Of a stretch of 64,000 nucleotides of DNA, positions 49,616 to 61,500 are shown piece by piece. Source of the stretch: Setophaga petechia (taxonomy: Eukaryota > Chordata > Aves > Passeriformes > Parulidae). The notes under the pieces were generated by a model. The model worked only from the letters and a program-made list of their open reading frames with translations. It ran no database searches and had not been told where the DNA came from. Each line of letters begins with the position of its first letter. The stretch's first letter is position 1. The stretch spans positions 1,984,001-2,048,000 of the forward strand of contig JANCRA010000040.1 of the NCBI GenBank assembly GCA_024362935.1, read 5' to 3'. The position numbers and the translations under genes were made by a program.

Positions 49616-51610
49616 GAACTTTTAGTTTAGGGCAGGCTACTAATTTTGGCTAATAAAATACCAGAGTTAGTTTCAGCCTGGCTTTTGTGCAATGCCATAT
49701 AATAAACTGCTTGTAAGAAGCACTGAAAACTGCGAAGTACTTATATCTGAACAGCCGACTTGTTACTGTTACTGCCTGCTCAGAGAGCACTGTGCCACAG
49801 ATGTGCTGAGACACGATGGATCAAGGTGCCATTTTTTTAACACCTACTAACCAGAAAGGTTGTTCTTGTCTTTCTCAACCAAACAGCAAAAGTTGCTTAT
49901 CTGACAATCCCCAGTTTAAACGAGCCCATTGCTACCTAGTACAGCTGGAGCCAGGCCACTGGTTTGAATACTTTAGTTGCATTAAAAGGCAGAAACTCAA
50001 CTGAGCAGGTGAGAGGTTTCTGAAGGAAGATACATCTTTCTAATGTTATCACACCAAAAAATCTTTTTAAAGAATGATGGACAGCAGAAATAATAAAGAC
50101 TGAGAAATTACTCATTTATGGCCAGGGGTTGGACATGGATGTATATTATTAAAGTAAGAATAATCAGAAGGGTCCAAGGCTATAAATTCCTCCGAACACC
50201 AATAAAAATAAAAATTAAAAAAAGTATTAATCATTAGGATCATTTGACAGGACAAGGTGCAATCTTCAGGAGCTGCAAATTGCCCAAAAATACAGAAAAT
50301 GTCTATTCTAGTTTCTGAATAGCAAGGCAATGGAAAATTTGTAAGCCGCTGAACTTTGATGATTTTTCAAAGCTGTACTGAAAAGCAATTTTTTGGCTCC
50401 CAGTTGAAAGACTTGTTTTAAATACAAAGAACAATGGTTCAGGCTGTCACCAGCTTTTTATTTTTTTTGGCTGAAGGAAAAACAGAGGTCAAATGCATGC
50501 AGTTGCCAACATGTTTCATCAAGATGTAATTTTGAAATAGTTGGTGGCATAAGAGCTGCCAGAGCATTGCTGTCCAATTCACTTCCCAAAACTTTCTCAG
50601 AGGGGGCTGAAACAGCAGTTACTGAATACTAAATAGCCATTTTAAAGTGGCTTACATGAAAGCTGGATATTTAGCACATTTTCTTCCATTTCTTACTCTC
50701 TCCTTTTATGTATGGGAAATTTAGGAGTATAAGAATGTAAGAATGTCAGACAGTGGGTACTCTGAGCCAGTGTAGAGAGGAATGCAAACTGCAGCAGCAA
50801 AACACAGTGCCAAATGAACCCAAAAACGAACAACCACAGGCACGGCTCTCTTTCTTTTCCAATGGGTAAGACTTAAACAACGGCCAGTAAATCTGAGATG
50901 TGATCAGAGACAGTACAGGAAGTGCCTAAGCCCCCATGTCACTGCTCTGGCTTTATTGTAGTGGAACTGGTTCTAATTCCTGGTTCAACAGCACTACAAC
51001 AGCACACAGAATCAAGCCCACCAGCACTCAATAATTCAAAGCTCAACTAAACACCACTGGCAGGAATGAGAAGGAAGCTGTCAACAGAGCCTGCTGAATG
51101 CATGAGTCCTGAGTGACTTCACATCTACAGTCTCTCCTGCCAGCCATCAAAGCCTGGATTACACTGCCAGCTCAGGTGTGTGCTGAACTCCTCTCTCTCC
51201 TGCTGCTCTCTGCTCCTGCGTCTCCCACAGACTCAGCAGCTGGCAGAGTGTGCTGGGGAGAAGGTCCTTAGCTTGTGTCATTCCCCTCTGGCTTTACAAC
51301 CTACAACAGCCAATTACGTCATGCACAATCTTTTATTTTCTCTGTTTAATTCAATTCAAAATAGCTATCCACTAGATTTTACACACAAACTGCCTTGTGC
51401 TAGGAAAACGTGGGTTTTTTCTCCTCACGCACAGCTTCTGCTGAGAAAATGCTAGGTTAAGCAGAGTTCATTGGAGTTGGGTAAACCAATGTGGGAACTG
51501 TGTGTTGTTTTACCCTCACTGTGGGGATCAGATCTCAAAGTTCTCTGTGTTGGAGTTACTCTTTAATCACATGGACACCCTCAAACCCATAAATAGGCTG
51601 TAATTTAATG

Positions 51611-51651
51611 TACTGCATCTAAATTTCTGCTAGTGGATTGAGCAATGCCCT
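51611..51651 (-). repeat. Right arm of a 41-bp inverted repeat pair
   Basis: Reverse complement of the left arm at 49575-49615, with two differences. On the + strand it ends TTGAGCAATGCCCT. The two arms bound a 2,077-bp interval between DEUP1 and SMCO4. Confidence 0.8.
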
Positions 51652-53621
51652 AGACTGTGATATGCTGCATTCCTGTGTCCCTTCCCAAACCAACAGATGA
51701 ATCTGTTTCTTTCACCTCTTTCACAGCTACAGGAGTGTTCAAAGCTGTACATGAACCATCTGGGCACTGAAGGTAAATGGTCTGAAAAAAGAACAGTGAA
51801 TCTTCTCTGTTGTGTGCATTTAAACTGAACATCAGTGAATAAGTAAATATTTTCTTTGTAAATGGATTGAAACATGAGACCAGGAGCCAATCTCTCTGAG
51901 TTCTTAAAATACATGTAGTTCTTCCTTCCGACCACAGTCAGTGCCACTGGCTTCTCCCACCTGGCTTTGGGGAGCTGAGGCCCTGTGTAGCGCAGCTGGG
52001 CACTTACCCACTGCAAGAATGCTTGACACGATCGCTTTGTTTTCTTAGTGCTTCGCAGACATTTATAAAGCTCCATTCAAACCTTGATGTTTAAGTATTT
52101 GACTCAGATTTGATTTATGCTTTGAAAAATCAGGTTTAAAAAATTGCTTCTATAACTTGATTTATGCGAAGGCGATGGCAAGTTTTTAATGACATCACCA
52201 GATAATGAGCACTCTTGGAAATCATAAGACACTGCTGAAGAAGTGTCTCAGCGTGAGTTTTCTGGAAAATGCTTGTAATAAATCATTCAATTTTGCCCAC
52301 AAGCTACTGTATGCTGGGAAAAGGTTTGAAACCCTATTTCTAAGACATTTTTGAAGGCAATGACAGTTGGAGAAATACATACAGTTAAAAAAACAGAGGC
52401 AGTTACATCTTTAGCTGAGAAGCTCACACAAGTTGACATTTGGGCAACCACCATTTATTTATTTTCCCATTATTACTCAGTGATTTTTGACAGTTTCTGT
52501 CTCCAGAGGCTTCATACCTTTTTTCCAAATCCACATTCTTATATTCAATACTAGCAAAAGGGAATTCGGTGGAAAATGTCAGAATCCAACTTTATTGTTT
52601 ACTAGAGAAAAAATATTGCCTTTTTTTTAAGTTGAACTGTGAAATCAATTCCAGCTTCTACATAAGGAACTACATAAGGAACTATTCATAAAGTGTAACA
52701 CTATTTTCCTCTCAATTAGCACTCAGTAAAATTGCACATTTCAGAGAATCGAAATACACATCTTTAATTAGCTATAGGTTCATATTAATAGACATTTGTC
52801 TCTGAAAATATTATTATTGTGACCTGAAGAATTTACAGATGACAAGAGATAGAGGAAGGGCATAAGAAAAAGCAGCAGAAATGTAACATCTCATTAGAGG
52901 AGTAAGCATAAATGTTATCTAACCCAAATGACCCTTTACCTATTTAGTTGTTATCAGCCAGTTCATCAGTTCATTGCTCTTATGTCACAGACTCCACTCT
53001 TGCAGAAAATGAAGGTGGGGCAAAACCACATAAGGACTCTGAACAATTTCAGGGAAGGGTCTCTGAATTATAAAATCATTGCCTCGGCTCATAAAAAAAC
53101 CCTGCAGGTAGAAGGAACTGAAATAAGCTACTACTCAGAGATGGGGAAGTCACAGGAACTTCATTAGAGCTGTCACAAAGTATTACAGAGCAATAAGGGT
53201 CAGAAATCCCTGGTTAAGAATCTATGGAAGAGGATGATGAGGAGGAATCTGTGCAAGAGGTTATCAAAAACTGCACTTCTATTCTAGACACCCGAGACAC
53301 CAAGTACCCTGCAGGACATGCATATTTAAATTGCACACACTTTTGGTCACTTGCTCAGGCACAAATTTTATTCAAGCTGAACAGCTCAGTTGAAAAGGTG
53401 CAAACTACCAGAGCTCCACTACAGCCATCCCTGACTGAGGATAAAATAAAAATAGGACAAGGATTTGGTGCCTAGGAGAACAGAAACAGCTGGGAGATGA
53501 CAGACTAAGCAATTACCATTACAGATTCATCGTTTCAGAGCTCCCCAGCTGAAGGAGAGGGAGCGGTTGTCAGTGCAAAGCACAGATAATTTCAGCACAC
53601 GGTCCGCTGAGCACAGGGGTT

Positions 53622-53644
53622 GGCCAGCAGCCTTCCTGCTGGCC
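53622..53644. repeat. GC-rich hairpin, 9-bp stem
   Basis: GGCCAGCAG, loop CCTTC, CTGCTGGCC. It lies in a small GC/CpG-richer patch (about 53590-53720) in the gap between DEUP1 and SMCO4. Confidence 0.75.
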
Positions 53645-54594
53645 GCTCCGCGGGTAAACGCTCTGGCAGTCAGACCACGCCGGCCATGCTGTCCGTGCAG
53701 CTCCTTGTGCACATATCCCAGCTGTGATGCAACCTGCAGGGGGGAAACAACCTCACAGTTCATCCAAACTCTTTCTTTAGGTTTTAGTAAACTTTGTATT
53801 TCAAAAACATCTCGGTCTTCAGGGCAAGTTTTATTCTGGACACTCCCAACAGCAGTAGCAATGTGTCAGGAGCCACAGCCACTCCTCGCACCATCAGGTA
53901 TCTGCATCATTCCCAGTGGAGCCGGTTTATAGTCAGCCATAGGCTCACCCTGCTGTGGGAACATGGGCCTTAGGGCAAAGTACACTGCAAGGACCTGCAT
54001 TTGCTCACCTGAAGTGTTTTTTTTGTAAAGCAAATTTGGCTGGCAGCAGTATTCTGCACAGGAGCAGTAATGGGGGGTGATGCAGGAAACACAGCCCCCT
54101 CTTTCACTGGCACCTCAGTGAAGAGTCCGCTGACTTCATTGGGACTATGCCTGAGCCAAAAGACTACACATGAAGGAAAGACTCAAGGGACCTTTAACTT
54201 TCAGCATAGAAATATTTCCTGACATGCACCAGTGCACTGTAGCATCAACGTTCTTCCTTGCTTGGCCTGCATTTAAGCAGTAGTGAAGAGTTCTCAATCT
54301 CCTTCTCCAAAATCTTCTGAAGGTTAATGCCGATTGAGTGCCTTAAAATACTTGGATGAGAAAGGACTGCAGTAGAATACAGGGTCATTCAGGCCTTTTG
54401 ATAAGAATTTTTAGCTTAATTTCCTAGAATTAAACTGCCCAAGCTGTGCTCACAGGTTCCTTCCAATGAGGGGATGGGGGCATGCCAGAGGACAGCAGCT
54501 ACCTTCAGTAAACATGTCAGAGAGCAAACTTATACTGTTACTTCTCTCTTCTTAATAAAAGAAATAATCAAGGGTTTGTATGCAAAACCACCTT

Positions 54595-54600
54595 TTTATT
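54595..54600 (-). terminator. Possible poly(A) signal of SMCO4
   Basis: AATAAA on the - strand (tttatt on +), 745 nt past the SMCO4 stop. It is a reasonable candidate, but not tested against transcripts. Confidence 0.4.
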
Positions 54601-55152
54601 GCCACTTACACAGTTTCAAATATTGAGCATTCAGATAAACAACTGTGTTTATGTAGTTTGTTATTAGTTACTTCACCAAAACCTGGCAGAATCTCCCTGT
54701 ACAAATTCTGTACGATTCCATCCAGCGGGTCCTGAAGTATTCACTTTGCATGTTGGCATCTCGCACCAAAAAGAAATTCTTTTTGAGTGAACTATATAGT
54801 GGTTGATGAAAAAATTATTACACAATGTAGGCTCTCACAATGTCACATTTTTTTTGCAAAATAATTTGAAGATTCCAAGTAAGACTTCTTTTATTCAAAA
54901 AATAAATATATCCTTTCTGAATCAAAGCACTTCATATGACATTAAGTACAAAGAAGAAATGTACTTCTTTGGAAATTCTGAAATAGACATACAAGAGCTC
55001 ATGGGAGCAACATTATCCGTAACAGTGATAAAAGCTGAAAGCTGATTTTTTACAAATTTATAGCAGAACACGATTTCCTTTTACAATATAGAGCTTCAAA
55101 CAGCTTTAAGAAAAACACCATTTTTAAAAGTCTGAAAGGCACATAACTGGAC

Positions 55153-55190
55153 CATAAAACGTACTAGCACATTCACTAATACGTTTTATG
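55153..55190. repeat. Inverted repeat, 11-bp stem and 16-nt loop, in SMCO4 3' UTR
   Basis: CATAAAACGTA and TACGTTTTATG are exact reverse complements. The position is inside the inferred SMCO4 3' UTR, so a stem-loop could form in the mRNA. Confidence 0.8.
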
Positions 55191-55344
55191 TTACATTCCT
55201 AAAGAGAATCTGTGGGACTCTAGCCAAGAGAAAGACTGAAAATACCAGCAAGATCCTTTGCAAAGTACTAAAAGAGTGGCAGAGAGTTCCTTTTGGCTCT
55301 TGGTAAAATTAATATCCCAAAGCTAGAGAGTCTGAAAAGCTGCA

Positions 55345-55524
55345 TCATTCAGTTGTATTGGGACGAGTGGCTACATAGACAAACACAACAATCAGCAGTA
55401 CTACGACAGCCAGTGTGGGAAGCACCACGGTGGTGATCTGTTGCCGGGCCTCTTGCATTGCCTGTTTTCTCTCCTTTTTATCTTTGGAGGTCTCTTTCTT
55501 AGGTTTTCCTCTAAGCTGCCTCAT
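55345..55524 (-). CDS. SMCO4: SMCO4 (C11orf75), single-pass membrane protein with coiled-coil domains 4
   Basis: A 59-codon frame runs from ATG (55524-55522) to TGA (55347-55345). The protein starts MRQLRGKPKKETSKDKKERK, a highly basic, coiled-coil-prone N-terminus of about 28 residues. One hydrophobic helix follows at about 31-53 (TTVVLPTLAVVVLLIVVFVY), then a short tail ending RPNTTE. Length and sequence match vertebrate SMCO4 almost exactly; from memory only about three residues differ from human. It is a small membrane protein of unknown function. The whole CDS sits in one exon, as in mammals. The frame stays open upstream for 75 codons, but an acceptor at 55550-55551 and family length fix the start. 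It converges with DEUP1, as on human 11q21. Confidence 0.95.
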   Translation of the reverse strand: MRQLRGKPKKETSKDKKERKQAMQEARQQITTVVLPTLAVVVLLIVVFVYVATRPNTTE

Positions 55525-55549
55525 CCTCCTCTTTGGATCTTTTTTTTTG
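55525..55549 (-). other. SMCO4: 5' UTR part of SMCO4 terminal exon, with splice acceptor
   Basis: Reading the - strand, cccacatttcag precedes 55549 (AG at 55551-55550). It is followed by an A-rich leader of 25 nt and then the ATG. Upstream untranslated exons must lie beyond, at higher coordinates; I could not place them. Confidence 0.6.
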
Positions 55550-58500
55550 CTGAAATGTGGGACCAAAGGGAGTGGAACAGCAGAAGACTGTCCAAGGTCT
55601 TTTGAAACAAGATGCTGAAGAATTCCTTTTCTGTTGAGTGCTTGGCTGTGCAAGAAACTGCAAAAGAAAGAAAACAATTCTTTTGAGCAAGATCTACACA
55701 TATTCCAGTCATTAAAAACATTTGCAGCTCCATTTGGTAAACCTTTCATCCAATGGACACCAATGCAGCTTCTTTCAAAGAAACAGAATCATGGAGTTCA
55801 GCTCATCCACACACTTCCCCTATACAAACCAGAGCAGTTCATCATGGTGTGTATCAGTCCAAGGACCCTGAACTTGTATTGTACTCTGTTAAGCCAGAAA
55901 CAAAGCCCAGCACCATACATTTTATCCTCCAAGGTAAACAAGGTAATACAGCTAAAGACTTAATGAAAATAATCTGAATTAGTCTTGCATGAATACAGGT
56001 TCCAGCTGCCCTTGGAGGAGGCAGGGAGGAGGCTCCCTGCTCAGGGGCTGTGGCTCCCTCAAACCTGCAGAACAAGGAGGGGCGAGCACACACCCTGCCA
56101 CAGGCATTTATCATACACAACAGGTATTTATTGGCATAAAGGGTACTCCAGCAGGAAGAAATGGAGAGAAAGAGCTGCTTAATTTAATACTTCTGGTTCT
56201 GCTGCCACACAACAAAGTCTAAATCATAACATGACTCAGTGCTGTCACACTCATTGCAGCTGTCATTGACAACTGAAAACAAGCCCAAGTGATAATGAGT
56301 CTGCTAACAAACCACTGGCGTAGACAAGCAGTCATCAATAAAGTAGAATTTAGTTGTTCTGAAGTATCTCCTAGACAATTTTTAAATACAGAAGTATATA
56401 CAAAGTGAGATTAACAATAACACAGCATGGTATGAAAGCCTCTCTGAAACGAGAGTTAGTACGGGCTCAGTATTTCCATACCCAAAATTTTTTTGCCCCT
56501 GAGCTGCCTGGAGCTGTGCAATTTCCTGACTGCACAGTGAGGGTGGATGCCAGCCATTGGTTATATTCTTCTCCATCACATCCCCCAGTTCTGCCATGGC
56601 ACAACAGCTGGACAAAGGCCACACATAAATAAACACAGATTTGGAGGGTAATAATTACTGGTATCAAATACTGAGTTGAATTGAAGTAAAGTATGAACTC
56701 CAGGTTTTTCCATCACTCTAATATACTCAGAATAAAATGTATGAAGAAATTAGTGGGTTACTGCAACTTCCTCTTTTCTTTCCCTCTTCTTTATATCAAA
56801 ATGTAAAGATGATTTTAATGTGCTGCTGTAGATGAGGAGCATATGTCAACAAGCAAAGGTGCAAAGCTCAGTTCACCTCAGACACGATTTCCTCTTGATG
56901 TGTCATCTCTGGTTGATGATACAATTTGTCTTATAACTACTTTTTCAAAAAACTAGAGGTTTCACTGAGAGTGAGATGCTTTATTTTGGTGTTGCCACTC
57001 AATCTCATCACAGAAGAAAAACAGAGCTAAAAACATTCAAACACTCACATACAGAACAAGAATCCTCACCTAGAGGTTATGTGCAGCTACAAAGGACTTT
57101 TCATCCTTCCTCACAGGTAACAACCTGCCTGCTGTGAATCTCATCCAGACAATTACTTTGCATCATTTAAGGTACAATGTGGAATAACTCTGGTAAACTT
57201 GGACTGATAGAAATGACCAGACTATCACAGCAAGCCTGTGGTACTAGAAAACCAGCAACAAGGCAAAGACTCAATACTTCTGGCTTGTTATGGTCCATCC
57301 TGGATGCAATCTAAACAAATAAACAAAACCAAAACAACCATAAAAAACTTCACTCCCAACAAAAAAAAGGCACAAGCATGATGAGATCTCAGTGTTCAGC
57401 TGGATTTGTCAATTTTATATTCTCTGCCTCTCCATCTTTCAGGAAGTTGCTTTCTGATCATAAACTCAGCAAGTTCAGCTTACAGTCTGAGGCAAACCCT
57501 TCATTTTGGTTTTGATAGAGCACAAAAAGGGAATTTTGGTGCCTAGGATATTTTTCAAAGAGGAAACAATAAAATTCAAGTCTTAAAAAGAATCAATTTC
57601 TTCTGCACAGTGCAACATTAGAACCAAAATATGTAACAGATTTAGAAACCAGAAGTGGTCAATGAACTTCACAATGGAGAAGTAAACAGGAGCTGGATTG
57701 CACAGCTACACACAACACCCTGTCCCCATCTTTAAATCAAATGGGCTATGTAATTTCTAAACTTCCATCATTTTCTTCTCAGCAAATCTTCAACTCTCCC
57801 TGACTCAGGGAGGAGCTTTTGATATACACCACCTGCAAGCCATGGGTTTCTGGTTTGGTGGTGTTATCACTTCCCTAATTCCTGAATTTCCTCTGGGGCA
57901 AAACAAATTTTTTACTCCTTCCATTTCCATTCCCTCTCCTCCTCTGCTCACAAGATTTATTACCAAATTCTACAAAAACTACTATGCAAAATAAAGTTTT
58001 ACCTTTGTCCTTTGGGATAATTAGCCAACCAGAGCCTTTCAGGCTGTATTTTGGTATTATTTTCTGTTTCCACTGTTAATGTACATCTGTGGATTTTGTA
58101 TCTGGATTACCCACAAACCCAAGAAGTGATGGACAGTAAAAGCCTCTAGGACTTTCTGTGTACCACAGTAACAAAGAGGAGCTGCCATGAAACCAATCTC
58201 TCTAACAATAAATGTATGCCTTGCTCTGTGCAGCATCACTTACTACCCAGACACTAAAAACATCGGGATGGTTTTTTAAAGTCTCTTTTGAATGAATATT
58301 TCAATCTGATGCAGAATTATACCAAGTTAATTACATACACTGGCTAACATCTGACAGCTCAGAACAGCAAGCCTTCCCGCAAACGTCAGCACCACTTGAA
58401 TTGCAAGCTGACACTCTCCAGTTTGGGAAGCTGGCATCAAACTCCAAATACATATCCAGTAGACTGGATAGCATTACTTGGCTTTGCTACTGGCAGAGAT

Positions 58501-61500
58501 GGACTCACACAGAAACTGACCCTGAGTTTCCAGAGAAATGAGCCTTAGGGTTCATCTTAACTGAACCATAAAATGGAAGTGGTGAATCTCTGCAAGTTGC
58601 TGCCAGGGTCCTGCTGCCACCAGGTGCCCAGCCGTGACTGCCAGGATTGGACAGTTGCTGCAAGAGACAACACTTTCCCACAGGAAAAGTCCAGGATGTT
58701 GTAGATTCTGCTATGTTCATCCTGGAATGAAACAACCCTAAAAAACCAGTGCTCAGCTGGATACAAATTAACTCCACAGCCCATGTTGTACAAGCACATT
58801 CAGAGTGCTTTACGCTGCCAAGCCTCTTACCAGTCCCTGTGGACTTCACTGACTACTAAAAATTATGGGAAGAAAGAAACAGATCCATAAAGCACATCAA
58901 TGCAGTGACAGGGGCAGGATTACAACATTAGGGTCTTGTTCCCTGTGGCATGCACAGTCCATGAGAACAAATGATCTGACATTACTGAGCTACATCCTCC
59001 CTCAGCCAGCAACTACCCTGCTTGTGCTCTGGGAAGGCTGAATGCCAGTGAAGAGAGGAAGGAAGTAATACAGCACTGGGATGAGTGTAATTAACAGTCT
59101 CATTAGCACTGCTCATTTAATCTCAGAGCAAGCCACTATCAAAAGGTCAATGAGAAAGTGTTGTCCCACAGGTACTTCAGTCTTGTGCACACTCAAACCT
59201 TGCTGCAGAAGAACTGGAAGCTCACCTTTCCTCCTCAGAAGCTGAGTCTCCTTTCCATGCCAGTCTCCCCTGAACAGGGGAGGGCTCTCTGCCACAGGCT
59301 GCACACATCCCATCCTCCTAAGGCTACTTCCCATGCATATTAACTGCTCAACTGGCCCAAACACCTGGCAAGGGGGAAAGTGATCACCAAACTGGTCCAA
59401 CTACTGCCTTAACTGGAAAGCCAGCAACTCCCTTAGCGGGGACACAAGCAGAACATGAACAGAAGGGATTAACCCTCTAGCAAAAGTGGCATGCCTGTAG
59501 TCCACAATAACATTACAGCAGCCTGGCACTAGCCAGACATGGTAACTTCACCTTACTTTTATCAACTTTGAAATTTAAAATTCAATAATAAAATTGTAAG
59601 GGGTGATGAGGTTATTTTTAAGTTCACTATAGCAAATTTTTCCCCAAAAGCATAAACCTGCTGGCTAGAAAGAAACAATCTTGATGGCCAAGTCAAGAAA
59701 ATGAGCGTTGACTTGGTAAAGTTGTTTGAGATGCCCATCTCACAAAGCCTACCCCAGCTTGATACTGAAGAGCTAAGGTTTCCAGGAGAAAAAAACAGTA
59801 AAAAAGTTCAGGCTATGGAGAAGAAACCTAAAGACAATGTTCTTCATCGTTCCTCATCATTCATCCTTCTTCAACATAACACAAATTCACTAACTTAGTA
59901 TTCTGGGTTGCTTACTACAGCAATTACATGCCTCTTTGCCCATCATCAGCATTGCCTTTTATGTACAAAAGTGTTCTTCATTCTGTCTTCTGGGTTAAGT
60001 TAGTCTGAACTGTCTCTGCAGAGCTAATGTAAAAACCCAAAAACACGAATTGGTGGACTGAGTCAATCACTGAAGTCACTCATACTAATGCTGAAGTATT
60101 TGACAGCATCTTAGACCAAGTCAATTGTGGCTAAGCAGAGACAATTTTATACCAGAACGCTGTAGTGGAACCTGAATGATATCCTTCCAAATATACCAAC
60201 AATCTTCCAACCACATCCATGTCAGTCTGTCATCTCCTTTTTTTAGTAAAATTAACCCTGAGCTTCAGTAATCTGCAGTTAAAAGCTCCTCACACCACAC
60301 AAGGCTATTCCTGTGAGTCTTGAATGGCAGCCTCAACTCAGGCTAGACCACTGCTCACGGAGTACTGCAAATTTGCATATGCAACACATGCACAAAAGAT
60401 TTTGTTTATCTGCACTTAGGGTAATTGCATGTCTCGATGTCTAAAGAACTTATTATCACCAACCCTACAGCATGAATGTATTAACATGTTAAACTGACTA
60501 ATTTTTCTCCAAATCCAAAATTACAAGTGTACGCAAGCCAATTTGGCTCAACCTGGTTTCATGATCCTGCTACCGACACTGCAACATTCCTGGAACAGCA
60601 AAACAACTTGAAATTCTAACAAATAATCTGACAGGAATTAATTTTTATAATTTAAATTTTCCCTTAGGGCTATGGATGTTACTGAGACATTAAAAACAAA
60701 ATCAAACAACAAACCAGCAGACAATCTGAACACACAATATTCAGACTGCCTGCCAGCAGCTGGAAAAAAGGACACAAGACATCTAAGCAGACAATACTCT
60801 TCAGATTATTTGAGCATTAAAAAGCCCCCAGACCAGTAGTTCCCAATCACCAAGACACACCGGCATCAGAGTTGAGAAGAAGCCAAACCAACAAACTTAT
60901 CAGCTTGTTACTTATGTTTGCTGCTGGGCTGATTACTTCAGGGTCATGCAGCCAGAGCTGCTGCATGGAGGCTGGAAGATCCATTGGGCCCAAGAGCTGG
61001 AAAGAGAAGGTAGGGACCTACTCCAAGGGCAAGAGGAAGCCTGGCCAGCATGGAACCACTGCTCAGCACTGTGTGGCCATTAAAACAGGAGCACTCCTCA
61101 TCCTCATGACAAGACCATCCCTCCCACCAGAGAAACAGGATTGTTCCTTGAGTGCTGCCGAAGCCCAGGCCATGGCACAGCATCCTCTCCTTGCACAGTC
61201 CCAGCAGAACAGACACAGGGGCTCTGCACAGCCAGAGCAGCAGTACAGGGCCTCCTACACACAAAGCTTTAATCCACCTTAGCTCACAGAACTTCAGCTC
61301 CCTGCAGCCGAGGCACTGACTGCTGCAAAGGGACAGCAGCTTCTGGCAGAGCAGAAGGAACCCTGACATGCTGCCCCACCCAGCATGAGGAGCCCAAAAC
61401 CCACAAGTTAACTGAAGAAATATCATTCCTTTTTCCATCCTTAACAAAAGTGGGGTTTAAGCAACAGAGACACTTTATTTCCTAGCTTTGAAACCAGGCA

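Larger units (their letters stand above)
48111..54579. other. Convergent intergenic gap between DEUP1 and SMCO4
   Basis: 6.5 kb between the two poly(A) regions. It holds the exon-like frame at 48740, the 41-bp inverted repeat pair (49575/51651), an acidic open frame at 53224-53475 and a GC-rich hairpin patch at 53590-53720. No established gene seen. Confidence 0.65.
54580..55344 (-). other. SMCO4: SMCO4 3' UTR (inferred extent)
   Basis: It extends from the SMCO4 stop to a reverse-strand AATAAA (plus-strand tttatt at 54595-54600), about 745 nt. It contains an 11-bp-stem inverted repeat at 55153-55190. Other A-rich hexamers nearby could be used instead. Confidence 0.4.

Noticed and set aside
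51630..52076. 148-codon - strand frame
   Set aside because: It overlaps the inverted-repeat arm at 51611-51651, and I recognise neither a transposase nor any other family in it.
55345..55749. 134-residue version of SMCO4 with a longer N-terminus
   Set aside because: The extra 75 codons cross a splice acceptor (55550-55551), and the family protein is 59 residues starting MRQL.
60872..61447. Overlapping 136- and 167-codon frames on opposite strands
   Set aside because: They overlap each other, show no recognisable domain or splice context, and lie in the probable SMCO4 intron. No support for a gene.
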